A DNA stretch of 64,000 bases, from the NCBI RefSeq assembly GCF_900236475.1, contig NZ_LT963352.1, forward strand, positions 2,232,001 through 2,296,000, given 5' to 3'. The notes under the pieces are model-generated. The model saw only the letters and a program-made list of their open reading frames with translations, had not been told where the DNA came from and ran no database searches. How positions within the stretch are numbered: the first letter of the stretch is position 1; every line of letters starts with the position of its first letter. This DNA comes from Streptomyces chartreusis NRRL 3882 (GTDB lineage: Bacteria > Actinomycetota > Actinomycetes > Streptomycetales > Streptomycetaceae). Position numbers and translations under genes: made by a program. Positions 48,461-56,674 of this stretch are shown here, piece by piece.

Positions 48461-51015
48461 GAGGAGGCCTGCCTTTCCGGTTCTGCCGCGTGTTCCGCCG
48501 CGGGGACAAGCTCCGGGCGCGGTCCCGCCGCGCGGAGGGTGAGGACCATGGTGAGCCCGCCACCGGGCGTGTCCTCGGCGTCGAGCGTGCCGCCCATGGC
48601 CTCGGCGAAGCCGCGCGCCACCGCGAGCCCCAGTCCCACGCCGGCGCCGCGCGGAGCGTCGCCGTAGCGCTGGAACGGCTCGAAGATGCGGTTCTTGGCC
48701 TCGTCGGGTACGCCCGGCCCCCGGTCGACCACCCGCACCTCGACCCGGTCGGCGAGCGCGCTGGCGGCCACCAGCACGGGCGTGCCGGACGGACTGTACT
48801 TGACGGCGTTCTCGACGAGGTTGGCCATGGCCCGCTCCAGCAGCCCGGGGTCCACGTCGACCATGGGCAGCGTCTCCGGGACGTCCAGGCCGACGCTGCC
48901 CTCGGGTACGCCGCCGAGCGCCACCGGCACCACCTCGTCGAGGTCGATCTCGCGGATCAGCGGGGTGACCGTGCCGGTCTGGAGCCGGGACATGTCGAGC
49001 AGGTTGCCGACGAGATGGTCGAGGCGGTCCGCGCCCTCCTCGATGCCCGCCAGCAGCTCGGCCCGGTCCTCCTCGGACCACTCGACGTCCGCGGAGCGCA
49101 GGGAGGTCACCGCCGCCTTGATCCCGGCGAGCGGGGTGCGCAGGTCGTGGCTGACGGCGGCGAGCAGCGCCGTACGGATGCGGTTGCCCTCGGCGAGCGT
49201 GCGGGCCCGGTCGGCCTCCTCCTGGAGCCGGCGGCGGTCCAGGACGACGGCGGCCTGGGCGGCGAAGGCGGCCAGCACGCGGCGGTCCTCGGCGGGCAGG
49301 ACGCGGCCGGTGAGCGCGAGCGCCATGTGGTCCCCGACCGGCATGTCCACGTCCGCCTGGTCGGGCCGCTCGAGGGGACGTCCCTGCCCGACGCGGCCGG
49401 CACAGGTCCACGGCTCGACGTCGCCCGCCCGTTCCAGCAGGGCGGCCGACTCCATGCCGAAGGTCTCCCGGACCCGTTCCAGCAGGTCCTCCAGGCCGGT
49501 CTCGCCGCGCAGCACGTTGCCCGCGAGGAGGGACAGGATCTCGGACTCGGCCCGCAGCCGGGCCGCCTGGTGGGTGCGGCGGGCGGCGAGGTCGACCACG
49601 GAGGCCACCGCCACCCCCACCGCCACGAAGATCAGGATGGCGACGATGTTCTTCGGGTCGGCGATGGTCCACCGGTGCAGGGGCGGCGCGTAGAAGTAGT
49701 TCAGCAGCAGGGAGCCCACCGCGGCCGAGGCGAGCGCGGGGAGCAGCCCGCCGAGCAGGGCGGCCGCCACGGTCAGCGCCAGGAACAGCAGCATGTCGTT
49801 GGCGAGGCCCAGGTCGACGGTGTTGAGCAGCACCGCCAGGAGGGGCGGGCCGGCGACCCCGGCGATCCAGCCCCACACCCGGCGGGAGCGCCCGAGACGC
49901 GCGCCCCGGGCCACCGGCAGTCCACGGCCCTTGGCGACCTCGTCGTGGGTGACGATGTGCACGTCGAGGTCGGGGCCGGACTCCCGGGCGACGGTCGCGC
50001 CGACACCGGGTCCGAAGACGTACTGCCAGGTCTTGCGGCGCGAGGAGCCCAGCACGATCTGGGTGGCGTTCACACCGCGGGCGAAGGCGAGCAGCGCGGC
50101 CGGTATGTCGTCGCCCACGACGTGATGGAACGTTCCGCCGAGGTCCTCGACGAGCGTCCGCTGCATCGCCAGTTCCTTGGGCGAGGCCGAGGTCAGTCCG
50201 TCGCTGCGCGCTATGTAGACGGCGAGCACCTCGCCGCCGGCGCCCTTGTCGGCCAGCCGCGCCGCCCGGCGGATGAGCGTCCGGCCCTCGGGCCCGCCGG
50301 TCAGACCGACCACGATCCGCTCGCGCGAGCCCCAGATCCTCGAGACCCGGTGCTCGCTGCGGTACTGGGTGAGGTAGGCGTCGACCCGGTCGGCCACCCA
50401 CAGCAGCGCCAGCTCGCGCAGGGCGGTGAGGTTGCCGGGGCGGAAGTAGTTCGACAGGGCGGCGTCGACCTTGTCGGGCTGGTAGATGTTGCCGTGCGCC
50501 ATCCGCCGCCGCAGCGCCTCCGGCGACATGTCGACCAGCTCTATCTGATCCGCCCGGCGCACCACCTCGTCCGGCAGCGTCTCCTGCTGCCGCACACCGG
50601 TGATCGACTCGACGACGTCACCGAGGGACTCCAGGTGCTGGATGTTGACGGTCGAGACGACGTCGATCCCGGCCGTGAGCAGTTCCTCAACGTCCTGCCA
50701 GCGCTTGGTGTTGCGGGAGCCGGGGACGTTCGTGTGGGCGAGTTCGTCCACCAGGGCGACCTGCGGGCGGCGGGCGAGGACGGCGTCGAGGTCCATCTCC
50801 GAAAAGGCGCCGCCCCGGTGCTCCAGCTCCCGACGCGGCACCTGCTCCAGCCCGTGCAGCATCACCTCGGTGCGGGGCCGGTCGTGGTGCTCGACGAAGG
50901 CGACCACGCAGTCGGTGCCCCGCTCGATGCGGCGGTGCGCCTCGGACAGCATCGCGTACGTCTTGCCGACGCCCGGTGCCGCACCGAGGTAGATCCGAAA
51001 CTTGCCGCGTGCCAT
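48457..51015 (-). CDS. kdpD: KdpD, potassium-responsive sensor histidine kinase
   Basis: An 852-aa sensor. The N-terminal KdpD domain has Walker A GAAPGVGKTYAML and DELAHTN (Walker B region). A Usp-like domain (about 230-350) contains VGLTGGPEGRTLIRR. Four short membrane helices (DUF4118) lie about 380-480. A GAF-like region follows, then the kinase core with His623 in AVSHDLRTPL and N, G1 and G2 boxes (ENAVKYSP, DRGPGVPDE, GVGLGLAV). It is full length, with no broken motifs. It controls KdpE by phosphorylation and dephosphorylation in response to K+ and c-di-AMP. ATG 51015 is the start. Confidence 0.92.
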   Translation of the reverse strand: MARGKFRIYLGAAPGVGKTYAMLSEAHRRIERGTDCVVAFVEHHDRPRTEVMLHGLEQVPRRELEHRGGAFSEMDLDAVLARRPQVALVDELAHTNVPGSRNTKRWQDVEELLTAGIDVVSTVNIQHLESLGDVVESITGVRQQETLPDEVVRRADQIELVDMSPEALRRRMAHGNIYQPDKVDAALSNYFRPGNLTALRELALLWVADRVDAYLTQYRSEHRVSRIWGSRERIVVGLTGGPEGRTLIRRAARLADKGAGGEVLAVYIARSDGLTSASPKELAMQRTLVEDLGGTFHHVVGDDIPAALLAFARGVNATQIVLGSSRRKTWQYVFGPGVGATVARESGPDLDVHIVTHDEVAKGRGLPVARGARLGRSRRVWGWIAGVAGPPLLAVLLNTVDLGLANDMLLFLALTVAAALLGGLLPALASAAVGSLLLNYFYAPPLHRWTIADPKNIVAILIFVAVGVAVASVVDLAARRTHQAARLRAESEILSLLAGNVLRGETGLEDLLERVRETFGMESAALLERAGDVEPWTCAGRVGQGRPLERPDQADVDMPVGDHMALALTGRVLPAEDRRVLAAFAAQAAVVLDRRRLQEEADRARTLAEGNRIRTALLAAVSHDLRTPLAGIKAAVTSLRSADVEWSEEDRAELLAGIEEGADRLDHLVGNLLDMSRLQTGTVTPLIREIDLDEVVPVALGGVPEGSVGLDVPETLPMVDVDPGLLERAMANLVENAVKYSPSGTPVLVAASALADRVEVRVVDRGPGVPDEAKNRIFEPFQRYGDAPRGAGVGLGLAVARGFAEAMGGTLDAEDTPGGGLTMVLTLRAAGPRPELVPAAEHAAEPERQASS

Positions 51016-51146
51016 GGCCTCATTGTCTTCCGCTCCGCTGCCTGCGCAGCGTCGAGCTTACGGCCGGGAACAGCGGCACATCGGTGCCGGGCGCCTCGAC
51101 GGGAGCGTCCTTGACGGAACCCTGACGCGCCCGGCCGTTCAGCGGG

Positions 51147-52313
51147 TCACGCGGGGTTGTCGCCGTGGGTGAGGGTCTCCCAGGCGACGAAGAGGTTGTT
51201 GCTGCCGGCGGGACGGCCGCGCAGGGTCAGCGTCTCGGTGTTGGTCATGGCGTGTCCGAGACGGTTGGCCAGGGCGTTGTGGCCGACCTCGGGTACCGGC
51301 CCGAGCCCCGGCTTCAGCGAGCCGCCGCACAGCCAGCCGGGAGCGGCGGTACCGAGCTGGTACTTGGCGTGGAGGCCGAGCCCGTGCCGCAGCCGCTCGC
51401 CGACGTCGGTGCGGTAGAGGTCCTGCCCCTGGATCCGGCTGGTCTCCGCGACGTGCGAGATGGCCGAGAGGCCGTACCCGGTGTGGGTGAAGTCCCGGCA
51501 GGTCTCCTGGCTGAGACCGTCGACGAAGGTCGACTGGCCCTGCCAGTACTTGACGATCTTCTCCCGGGTGTCGAGGTTCTGGCTCGGCACGGTCTTCGGC
51601 AGGTCGCCGTCGGAGGTCAGGTAGACGTAGGCGGCCGTGCGCGTGCGGAACCTCGCCATGGCCTTGTCGTACGACGCCTTGTCCTCCAGGAAGACGGAGA
51701 TGCCGACGGCGGCCTCCATCATCGACAGTTCCCAGTTGCCGTTGGAGTGCGAGCCGTTGATCACCTCGGGCAGGTACACGGTGCGGAGCATGGTGGCGAA
51801 GCGGCCGGAGCCGGCCCAGCTCCCGGTGTACGTGTGCTTGATGATCTCGGCGGCCTTGGGCCAGGAGGAGCCGGCCCAGCCGGTCTGGAGGGGCGCGTTG
51901 CTGTTGGTGTGGTCCCTGATCACCGCGGACCAGGCGTCCATCAGCTCGATCGCCTTGCGGGCGTGCCGTTCGTCGCGGGTGACGTACCAGGCGAGGGCCT
52001 GGGTGTAGGCGGCGATCGCGTCCTCGCGTTCGTCGGTGCAGCCGAGGTCGGGGTTGGAGTACGAACCGCACTCGACGACCGCCCGGGGCCTGGGCGTGCG
52101 GTTCGGGTCGGCATACTTGCTCGCCATCATCTGGTCGAAGGCGCCCTTCCAGGGCTGGGCGCCGGCGTCGACCTTGGAGCGGGTGAAGTCCAGCTGGCCC
52201 TTGGAGACGGTGACTCCGGGGTGGACGAAGGTGCCGGGAGCGGCGTCGGCGGGCCGGACAAGGGCACCGGCGACGAGGGCGGCCGCGGCCGCGAGGAGTG
52301 CGGTTCTGCGCAT
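51147..52313 (-). CDS. Secreted alginate-lyase-family protein (PL5-like alpha/alpha toroid)
   Basis: A 388-aa protein with a signal peptide (MRRTALLAAAAALVAGALV, cleavage near ADAA). The mature alpha/alpha barrel shows NSNAPLQTGWAGSSWPKAAEI, NGSHSNGNWELSMMEA (Asn/His/Trp of the lyase cleft) and the CRDFTHTGYGLSAI segment, all typical of the Alginate_lyase family. It should cut uronic-acid polymers outside the cell by beta-elimination. The start at 52313 follows GGAAGG. It sits alone between kdpD and the DUF3710 operon, 16 kb from the exopolysaccharide genes whose AlgD-like enzyme may make its substrate. Confidence 0.8.
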   Translation of the reverse strand: MRRTALLAAAAALVAGALVRPADAAPGTFVHPGVTVSKGQLDFTRSKVDAGAQPWKGAFDQMMASKYADPNRTPRPRAVVECGSYSNPDLGCTDEREDAIAAYTQALAWYVTRDERHARKAIELMDAWSAVIRDHTNSNAPLQTGWAGSSWPKAAEIIKHTYTGSWAGSGRFATMLRTVYLPEVINGSHSNGNWELSMMEAAVGISVFLEDKASYDKAMARFRTRTAAYVYLTSDGDLPKTVPSQNLDTREKIVKYWQGQSTFVDGLSQETCRDFTHTGYGLSAISHVAETSRIQGQDLYRTDVGERLRHGLGLHAKYQLGTAAPGWLCGGSLKPGLGPVPEVGHNALANRLGHAMTNTETLTLRGRPAGSNNLFVAWETLTHGDNPA

Positions 52314-52425
52314 GCTTGGGGCCTTCCGTTCTCGTATGTGAACGTGAAGCGCCTTTATGAACAGACGCGTGGGACGGAGACGATAGGTACAGACCAATGC
52401 CCCGTCAAGGCTCCACGCACGAGAA

Positions 52426-52455
52426 AGAGCCGCACCCCTTGGGGAGTGCGGCTCT
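52426..52455 (-). terminator. Terminator of the DUF3710-dut operon
   Basis: AGAGCCGCAC (52426-52435) pairs perfectly with GTGCGGCTCT (52446-52455). The inner CCCTTGGGG tightens the loop. Read leftward, the stem is followed by TTTC, fitting termination after the DUF3710 stop at 52472. Confidence 0.78.
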
Positions 52456-52471
52456 GGTGTCTCTGCGACGC

Positions 52472-53215
52472 TCAGCGAACCTCGGTGATCTCCGGTCCGC
52501 GCTGGAGCTGGCCCATTCCGCCGGCGAAACGGGAGCCCTCCTCCTGCTGGACGCCCTCGGGAACCATCTGGGCGTCGTTGGGCAGCTTCAGGACGATCGG
52601 GTCGCGGGGCGCCATCGGGCCCTCACCGCGGACGACGACGGTGTCCCGGAAGATCTGCTCGAGCAGCCCGGCGGCCTGCGGCTGCACCGCGCCCTGGCCC
52701 GAGATGACCCCGCGCAGGAACCAGCGGGGGCCGTCCACACCGACGAACCGCACGACCTGGAAGCCGCCGGTGCCGTCCGGCAGCTGCACCGGCACCTGGG
52801 CCCGCAGCTCCCAGCCCAGCGGCCCCTCGACCTCGTCGACGATGCCGCCCTGCTGGGTGATGCCCGAGCCGATCTCCTCGCGCACCTCGGCCCAGATGCC
52901 CTCACGCTTGGGCGCGGCGAAGCCCTGCAACTGGATGGCGCTGTCCCGCAGCACGACCGTAGCCGCCACGATCGCGTCACCCGCGACCTCGACCCGCAGC
53001 TCCATGCCGTCGACGCCCGGCACGAACAGACCGCCCAGGTCGACCCGGCCCTCGCCCGGGTCGCGGACCTCGGAGCTGTCCCAGGGCCCGTCGGGCCGCG
53101 GCGCCGGCTCGAGCCTCAGGCGCTCACCCTCGCCGCCCGCCTCGCTGTCGACGACCTGCTCGGCCTCGCCGGCCGCGTCCTCGGCGGCATCCCTCTTCTT
53201 GCGACGTCCGAACAC
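52472..53215 (-). CDS. DUF3710 family protein
   Basis: A 247-aa conserved actinobacterial protein. It begins VFGRRKKRDAAEDAAGEAEQ with an acidic, disordered N-terminus, then the DUF3710 domain (PGEGRVDLGGLFVPGVDGMEL, GWELRAQVPVQLPDG, VDGPRWFLRGVISG). The tail ends RGPEITEVR. It is soluble with no catalytic motif I can name. The GTG at 53215 matches the usual family start and lies 1 bp after dut, so it is cotranscribed. Function is unknown. Confidence 0.87.
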   Translation of the reverse strand: MFGRRKKRDAAEDAAGEAEQVVDSEAGGEGERLRLEPAPRPDGPWDSSEVRDPGEGRVDLGGLFVPGVDGMELRVEVAGDAIVAATVVLRDSAIQLQGFAAPKREGIWAEVREEIGSGITQQGGIVDEVEGPLGWELRAQVPVQLPDGTGGFQVVRFVGVDGPRWFLRGVISGQGAVQPQAAGLLEQIFRDTVVVRGEGPMAPRDPIVLKLPNDAQMVPEGVQQEEGSRFAGGMGQLQRGPEITEVR

Positions 53216-53216
53216 G

Positions 53217-53786
53217 TCACTGTCCTTCCCGGTCGGATACGACCGAAGCGTATCGATTCCCACCCGCCTGACCGCCCAGGGCGGCCTGACCGCTTGTGTC
53301 GCTCGTCCCGTCCACCGCGGCGTGTCCTCCGGTGGACCCGAAGCCCCCCTCGGCCCGCGCGGAGCCGGGAAGCTCCGCCACCTCGCGGAAGCGGACCCTC
53401 TCGACCTGCTGGACGACCAGTTGGGCGATCCGGTCGAAGCGCTCGAACCGCACGGCCTCGCGCGGGTCGAGATTCACCACGATCACCTTGATCTCCCCAC
53501 GGTACCCGGCATCAACCGTCCCCGGGGCATTCACCAGGGCGACGCCGCAGCGGGCGGCCAGGCCGGACCGGGGGTGCACGAAGGCCGCGTACCCCTCCGG
53601 CAGCGCCACAGACACTCCCGTGGGCAGCACGGCCCGCTCGCCGGGCTCCAGTCGGCACGCCTCGGTGGTCCGCAGATCGGCTCCCGCGTCCCCTGGGTGG
53701 GCATACGACGGAAGCGGTACGTCCGGATCGACGCGCCGGATCAGCACGTCCACGGGCTGACGGCTCACAGGGCTCGTGGGGGTCAT
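53217..53786 (-). CDS. dut: dUTP diphosphatase (dUTPase)
   Basis: A 189-aa trimeric dUTPase that hydrolyses dUTP to dUMP and pyrophosphate. All five motifs are present in order: HPGDAGADLR, PRSGLAARCG, GTVDAGYRGEIKV (catalytic Asp and Tyr), RFDRIAQLVV, and the glycine-rich GSARAEGGFGSTGGH. A poorly conserved 30-residue tail follows motif V, longer than in the minimal enzyme. ATG 53786 overlaps the stop of the PaaI gene; the DUF3710 start follows 1 bp after the dut stop. Confidence 0.93.
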   Translation of the reverse strand: MTPTSPVSRQPVDVLIRRVDPDVPLPSYAHPGDAGADLRTTEACRLEPGERAVLPTGVSVALPEGYAAFVHPRSGLAARCGVALVNAPGTVDAGYRGEIKVIVVNLDPREAVRFERFDRIAQLVVQQVERVRFREVAELPGSARAEGGFGSTGGHAAVDGTSDTSGQAALGGQAGGNRYASVVSDREGQ

Positions 53787-54367
53787 GGGTTCACCTCGAA
53801 GGCGCGGGCGCGCCGGACCTGGTCCGGGTCGTTCATGGCCGCCTGGATCTCCTCCTGGCGGCCGTGGTCGACGAAGTGGTCGACCTTCACCTCGATGAAG
53901 AGCGCGTCGGCACGGACGGCGACGGGCCCGTCGGGGCCGCCGACGCGTCCGGTGGCGGTCGAGTAGATCTTCCGCCCGGCCACCGCCGTCACCTCCGCCT
54001 CCAGGTACAGCGTGGTGCCGACGGGCACGGGCCGCACGAAGTCGGTCTCCAGCCGTCCGGTCACGGCGATCGTGCGCAGCAGCCAGTTCAGCGAGCCCAG
54101 GGTCTCGTCCAGGGCCGAGGTGAGCACACCGCCGTGGGCGAGGCCCGGGGCGCCCTGGTGGGCGGGCTGCACCGTGAACTCGGCGGTGAGTGACACGCCC
54201 TCGCCGGCCCGCGCCTCCAGGTGCAGCCCGTGCGGCTGGTCGCCGCCGCAGCCGAAACACTGGCCGTAGTGCGCGCCGAGGAGCTCACCGGGCGCCGGGG
54301 CGTCCGGGTGCCGCACCGGTCGCACGGCGTCGGCCGGAGGCTGAAGAGCAGTGGAAGTACGACTCAC
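53783..54367 (-). CDS. PaaI-family hotdog thioesterase
   Basis: A 194-aa hotdog-fold protein. YGQCFGCGGDQPHGLHLEAR and AHGGVLTSALDETLG (the HGG and catalytic Asp/Glu helix) mark the PaaI/4HBT thioesterase family, which hydrolyses acyl-CoA. FVRPVPVGTTLYLEAEV fits the third strand. GTG 54367 is taken as the start; the open frame continues upstream, but over the divergent DUF3093 gene. Substrate unknown. Its stop overlaps dut by four bases. Confidence 0.83.
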   Translation of the reverse strand: MSRTSTALQPPADAVRPVRHPDAPAPGELLGAHYGQCFGCGGDQPHGLHLEARAGEGVSLTAEFTVQPAHQGAPGLAHGGVLTSALDETLGSLNWLLRTIAVTGRLETDFVRPVPVGTTLYLEAEVTAVAGRKIYSTATGRVGGPDGPVAVRADALFIEVKVDHFVDHGRQEEIQAAMNDPDQVRRARAFEVNP

Positions 54368-54425
54368 AGCCGGAGACCTTACCCGCGCGTCGGCCCCTCC
54401 CGGACACCGTGTCAAGCTTGGCTCC

Positions 54426-54884
54426 ATGCAGCTCTCCGCCGCCCCGTACGAAGAACGCCTGACCGCTCCCCGGTCCTGGTGGCTGATCTCGTTCCTGGTC
54501 GGGGTCTCCATGGCCCTGGTCCTGCTCCCGTTCGGCACGCTGCCGATGCTCGGCGGCCTGGCCGGCGGCACGGCGGTCGCGGCCGTCGCCGCGAGTTCGT
54601 ACGGCTCGGTCCGCATCCGTGTGGTGGGCGATTCCCTGATCGCGGGCGAGGCGAAGATCCCGGTGGCGGCCCTGGGCGAGGCGGAGGTCCTGGACGCGGA
54701 GGAAACCCGCGCCTGGCGCACCCACAAGGCCGACCCGCGCGCCTTCATGCTGCTGCGCGCCTACATCCCCACGGCCCTGCGCGTGGAGGTCACGGACCCG
54801 GAGGACCCGACCCCGTACCTGTACCTGTCCACGCGCGAGCCGGAGCGCCTTGCGGAGGCTCTGAGGGCCGCGAAGCCTGCGTAG
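54426..54884 (+). CDS. DUF3093 membrane protein
   Basis: A 152-aa actinobacterial protein with two close membrane helices at about 17-60, preceded by YEERLTAPRSWW and followed by the soluble SSYGSVRIRVVGDSLIAGEAKIP and AFMLLRAYIPTALRVEVTDPEDPTPYLYLSTR, both hallmarks of DUF3093. ATG 54426 starts at the conserved N-terminus, 75 bases inside a longer open frame. It is divergent from the thioesterase/dut operon with 58 bp between starts. No function established. Confidence 0.85.
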   Translation: MQLSAAPYEERLTAPRSWWLISFLVGVSMALVLLPFGTLPMLGGLAGGTAVAAVAASSYGSVRIRVVGDSLIAGEAKIPVAALGEAEVLDAEETRAWRTHKADPRAFMLLRAYIPTALRVEVTDPEDPTPYLYLSTREPERLAEALRAAKPA

Positions 54885-54954
54885 CACATTTGCGCGGGGC
54901 TTCATCCGGCAGCGGACGGCAGACCGACGGCACGCGCACCGCCTCGGCATCGCC

Positions 54955-55959
54955 TCAGCGACCGTCGTCGCGGTTGTCGCGTTTCCCGTCGCGGTTGTCG
55001 CGTTTTTCGTCGCGCTTGTCGTCCTCGCGCTTTTCCTGCTCGAGGCGGCCCAGGGGGTCGTTGGTGACCTCGCCCATCTCCAGGGCGTCCGCCGGACGTT
55101 CCAGGGCGGGGAGTGCCTCCAGGGCCTCCCAGGGCACCTGGATCTTGCGCAGGTCCTCGCGGATGCGGGCGGCGAGCTTTCTCGTCTCGCTGCGGTTCAT
55201 GGCCGCTCCGACGGCGGCGCCCACCAGGAACGGCACCAGGTTCGGCATGCTGCGGACCATCCGCTTCATGATCCGCTGGCGCAGCTCGCGCTTCATGCGG
55301 CTGTTCAGGGCCGTGCTCAGCGTGGACGGCTTGGTCGCGTCGATCCCGCGCTCCCCCGACCACGCGTCGAGGTACGCCGTGCTGCGCTGCTTGAGGTTGC
55401 CGGGCGGCCGTACGCCGTAGACCTCGTGGAGTTCGGCGATCAGCTTCAGCTCGATCGCCGCGACGCCGGTCACCTCGGCGGCCAGTTCCGTCGGCATCGC
55501 GGGCGGCACGGGAAGCATCGCGGCCGCGCCGATGCCCGCTCCGACCGTCGCCGTCGCCTTCGCCGCGCCCGCGACGAGTTTGTCCGCGAGCTCTTCGGGC
55601 CCCAGGCCCGGGAACTGCCTGCGCAGGGTCGCCAGGTCCCGTACGGGGACGCGCGGCGCCAGTTCGATGATCCGGTCGGTGAGGTACGCGAGCCCCGCAC
55701 GGGCCCGTGCGCCGCCCTTGCGGGCGCCTTCCCGGGCCTTCTCCCGGATCGCCCCCGCCCGTCGTCGGGCGACGGGTGCGGGGACGTCCAGGGACGCCGG
55801 GAGGTCACCCCGGTCCGCTGCCGGTTCGAGCGAGGCCGCCTCCGTACCGGTTGAGCCTCGCTCGTCGTCACGCGCGCCGTGCTGCGGGCCGTCGATCGGC
55901 CCTTCGTCCGCTTTCCGCTGGGAGAAGCGGCGCTTCCAGGGAGGGGTCGAGCCAGTCAC
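54955..55959 (-). CDS. Conserved hypothetical membrane-associated protein, possibly EcsC-like, with C-terminal KRDNRD repeats
   Basis: A 334-aa protein. The N-terminal 65 residues are polar, then a basic helix (AIREKAREGARKGGARARAG) leads into a helical domain with hydrophobic, glycine-rich stretches (ATVGAGIGAAAMLPVPPAMP, LVPFLVGAAVGAAM). AAIELKLIAELHEVYG resembles EcsC-family proteins, but I am not sure. The last 25 residues repeat a charged unit, KRDNRDG, encoded by a 21-bp tandem repeat (54967-55026), a likely variable region. GTG 55959 is the start. It is followed upstream by DUF4193 in the same direction. Confidence 0.65.
   Translation of the reverse strand: MTGSTPPWKRRFSQRKADEGPIDGPQHGARDDERGSTGTEAASLEPAADRGDLPASLDVPAPVARRRAGAIREKAREGARKGGARARAGLAYLTDRIIELAPRVPVRDLATLRRQFPGLGPEELADKLVAGAAKATATVGAGIGAAAMLPVPPAMPTELAAEVTGVAAIELKLIAELHEVYGVRPPGNLKQRSTAYLDAWSGERGIDATKPSTLSTALNSRMKRELRQRIMKRMVRSMPNLVPFLVGAAVGAAMNRSETRKLAARIREDLRKIQVPWEALEALPALERPADALEMGEVTNDPLGRLEQEKREDDKRDEKRDNRDGKRDNRDDGR
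54967..55026. repeat. 21-bp tandem repeat encoding a charged protein tail
   Basis: The 18-base core GTCGCGGTTGTCGCGTTT occurs at 54967-54984 and 54988-55005, with a third degenerate copy from 55009. The period is 21 bp, so the frame is kept and copy-number change would alter only the length of the KRDNRD tail. Confidence 0.75.
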
Positions 55960-55972
55960 GGCCGACCCGTCC

Positions 55973-56269
55973 TCAGTCGCAGTCGCGGCAGATCGGCTGA
56001 CCGTTCTTCTCCCGGGCCAGCTGGCTGCGGTGGTGCACCAGGAAGCAGCTCATGCAGGTGAACTCGTCCTGCTGCTTCGGGAGCACTCGGACTGCCAGCT
56101 CCTCGTTCGAGAGATCGGCGCCGGGCAGCTCGAGGCCTTCCGCGGCCTCGAACTCGTCGACGTCCACTGCGGAGGCCGACTTGTCGTTCCTCCGAGCCTT
56201 CAGCTCTTCGAGGCTGTCCGAGTCAACGTCGTCGTCGGTCTTGCGTGGAGTGTCGTAATCGGTTGCCAT
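55973..56269 (-). CDS. DUF4193 zinc-ribbon protein
   Basis: A 98-aa acidic protein that begins MATDYDTPRKTDDD and ends with a four-cysteine ribbon: CMSC and CRDCD, about 24 residues apart, with FLVHHRSQLA between. DUF4193 is widespread in Actinobacteria and often assumed to bind zinc; a transcription-related role is possible but not shown here. ATG 56269 lies 14 residues inside a longer open frame and matches the usual start. A 405-bp gap with palindromes lies upstream. Confidence 0.88.
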   Translation of the reverse strand: MATDYDTPRKTDDDVDSDSLEELKARRNDKSASAVDVDEFEAAEGLELPGADLSNEELAVRVLPKQQDEFTCMSCFLVHHRSQLAREKNGQPICRDCD

Positions 56270-56674
56270 GTCGCTCTCCCCCTCTGGGTGTCTGCGGTGT
56301 CTCCAGCGCACGTAACGCGTGAGAGGCCGGACTTGTGCCCGACCTGAGGCGGAGATTTTGCCTCACATCAAGGTCTGTTACTCAATCGACACCCAACCGG
56401 ACTCCTCACGAGTGATCGGCTTGGATGGCGATGGGGACCGTACACGGTCCGAATGCCGCACTACAAAGGCGTCTCACCGTGTACTTCCCGTGATCAAGAC
56501 CCCCGAAAACCGGGATTTTCCCGGCTTTCCGACAGGACACATGATCACGGAGAGTAGATGGCCAGAAAGGTGCCCCTGTGATCGATCACACACGAGGCAC
56601 GTGCCGTGAGATCTCGAAAATTCCGCGCAAAGCGAACATCCCCGTGTGCCGCCGAGTTGATCGGCGACATGATC
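56270..56674. other. Intergenic region between DUF4193 and cutS with several dyads
   Basis: No gene seen. It contains a 14-bp perfect palindrome, TGTGATCGATCACA (56577-56590), a 6-bp hairpin CCGGGA/TCCCGG with a TTT loop (56510-56524), and the inverted pair CCGTGATCA (56489-56497) and TGATCACGG (56542-56550). It is more AT-rich than its surroundings around 56340-56520, fitting the DUF4193 promoter. GTGATC recurs in these elements, suggesting a common binding protein. Confidence 0.5.

Noticed and set aside
48490-51114. 874-codon plus-strand frame opposite kdpD
   Set aside because: Antisense shadow. KdpD on the minus strand is complete with all kinase boxes.
56577-56590. TGTGATCGATCACA as a classical CRP site
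   Set aside because: The arms fit, but the spacer is 4 bp rather than the 6 bp of the CRP consensus. Kept only as an unassigned palindrome.
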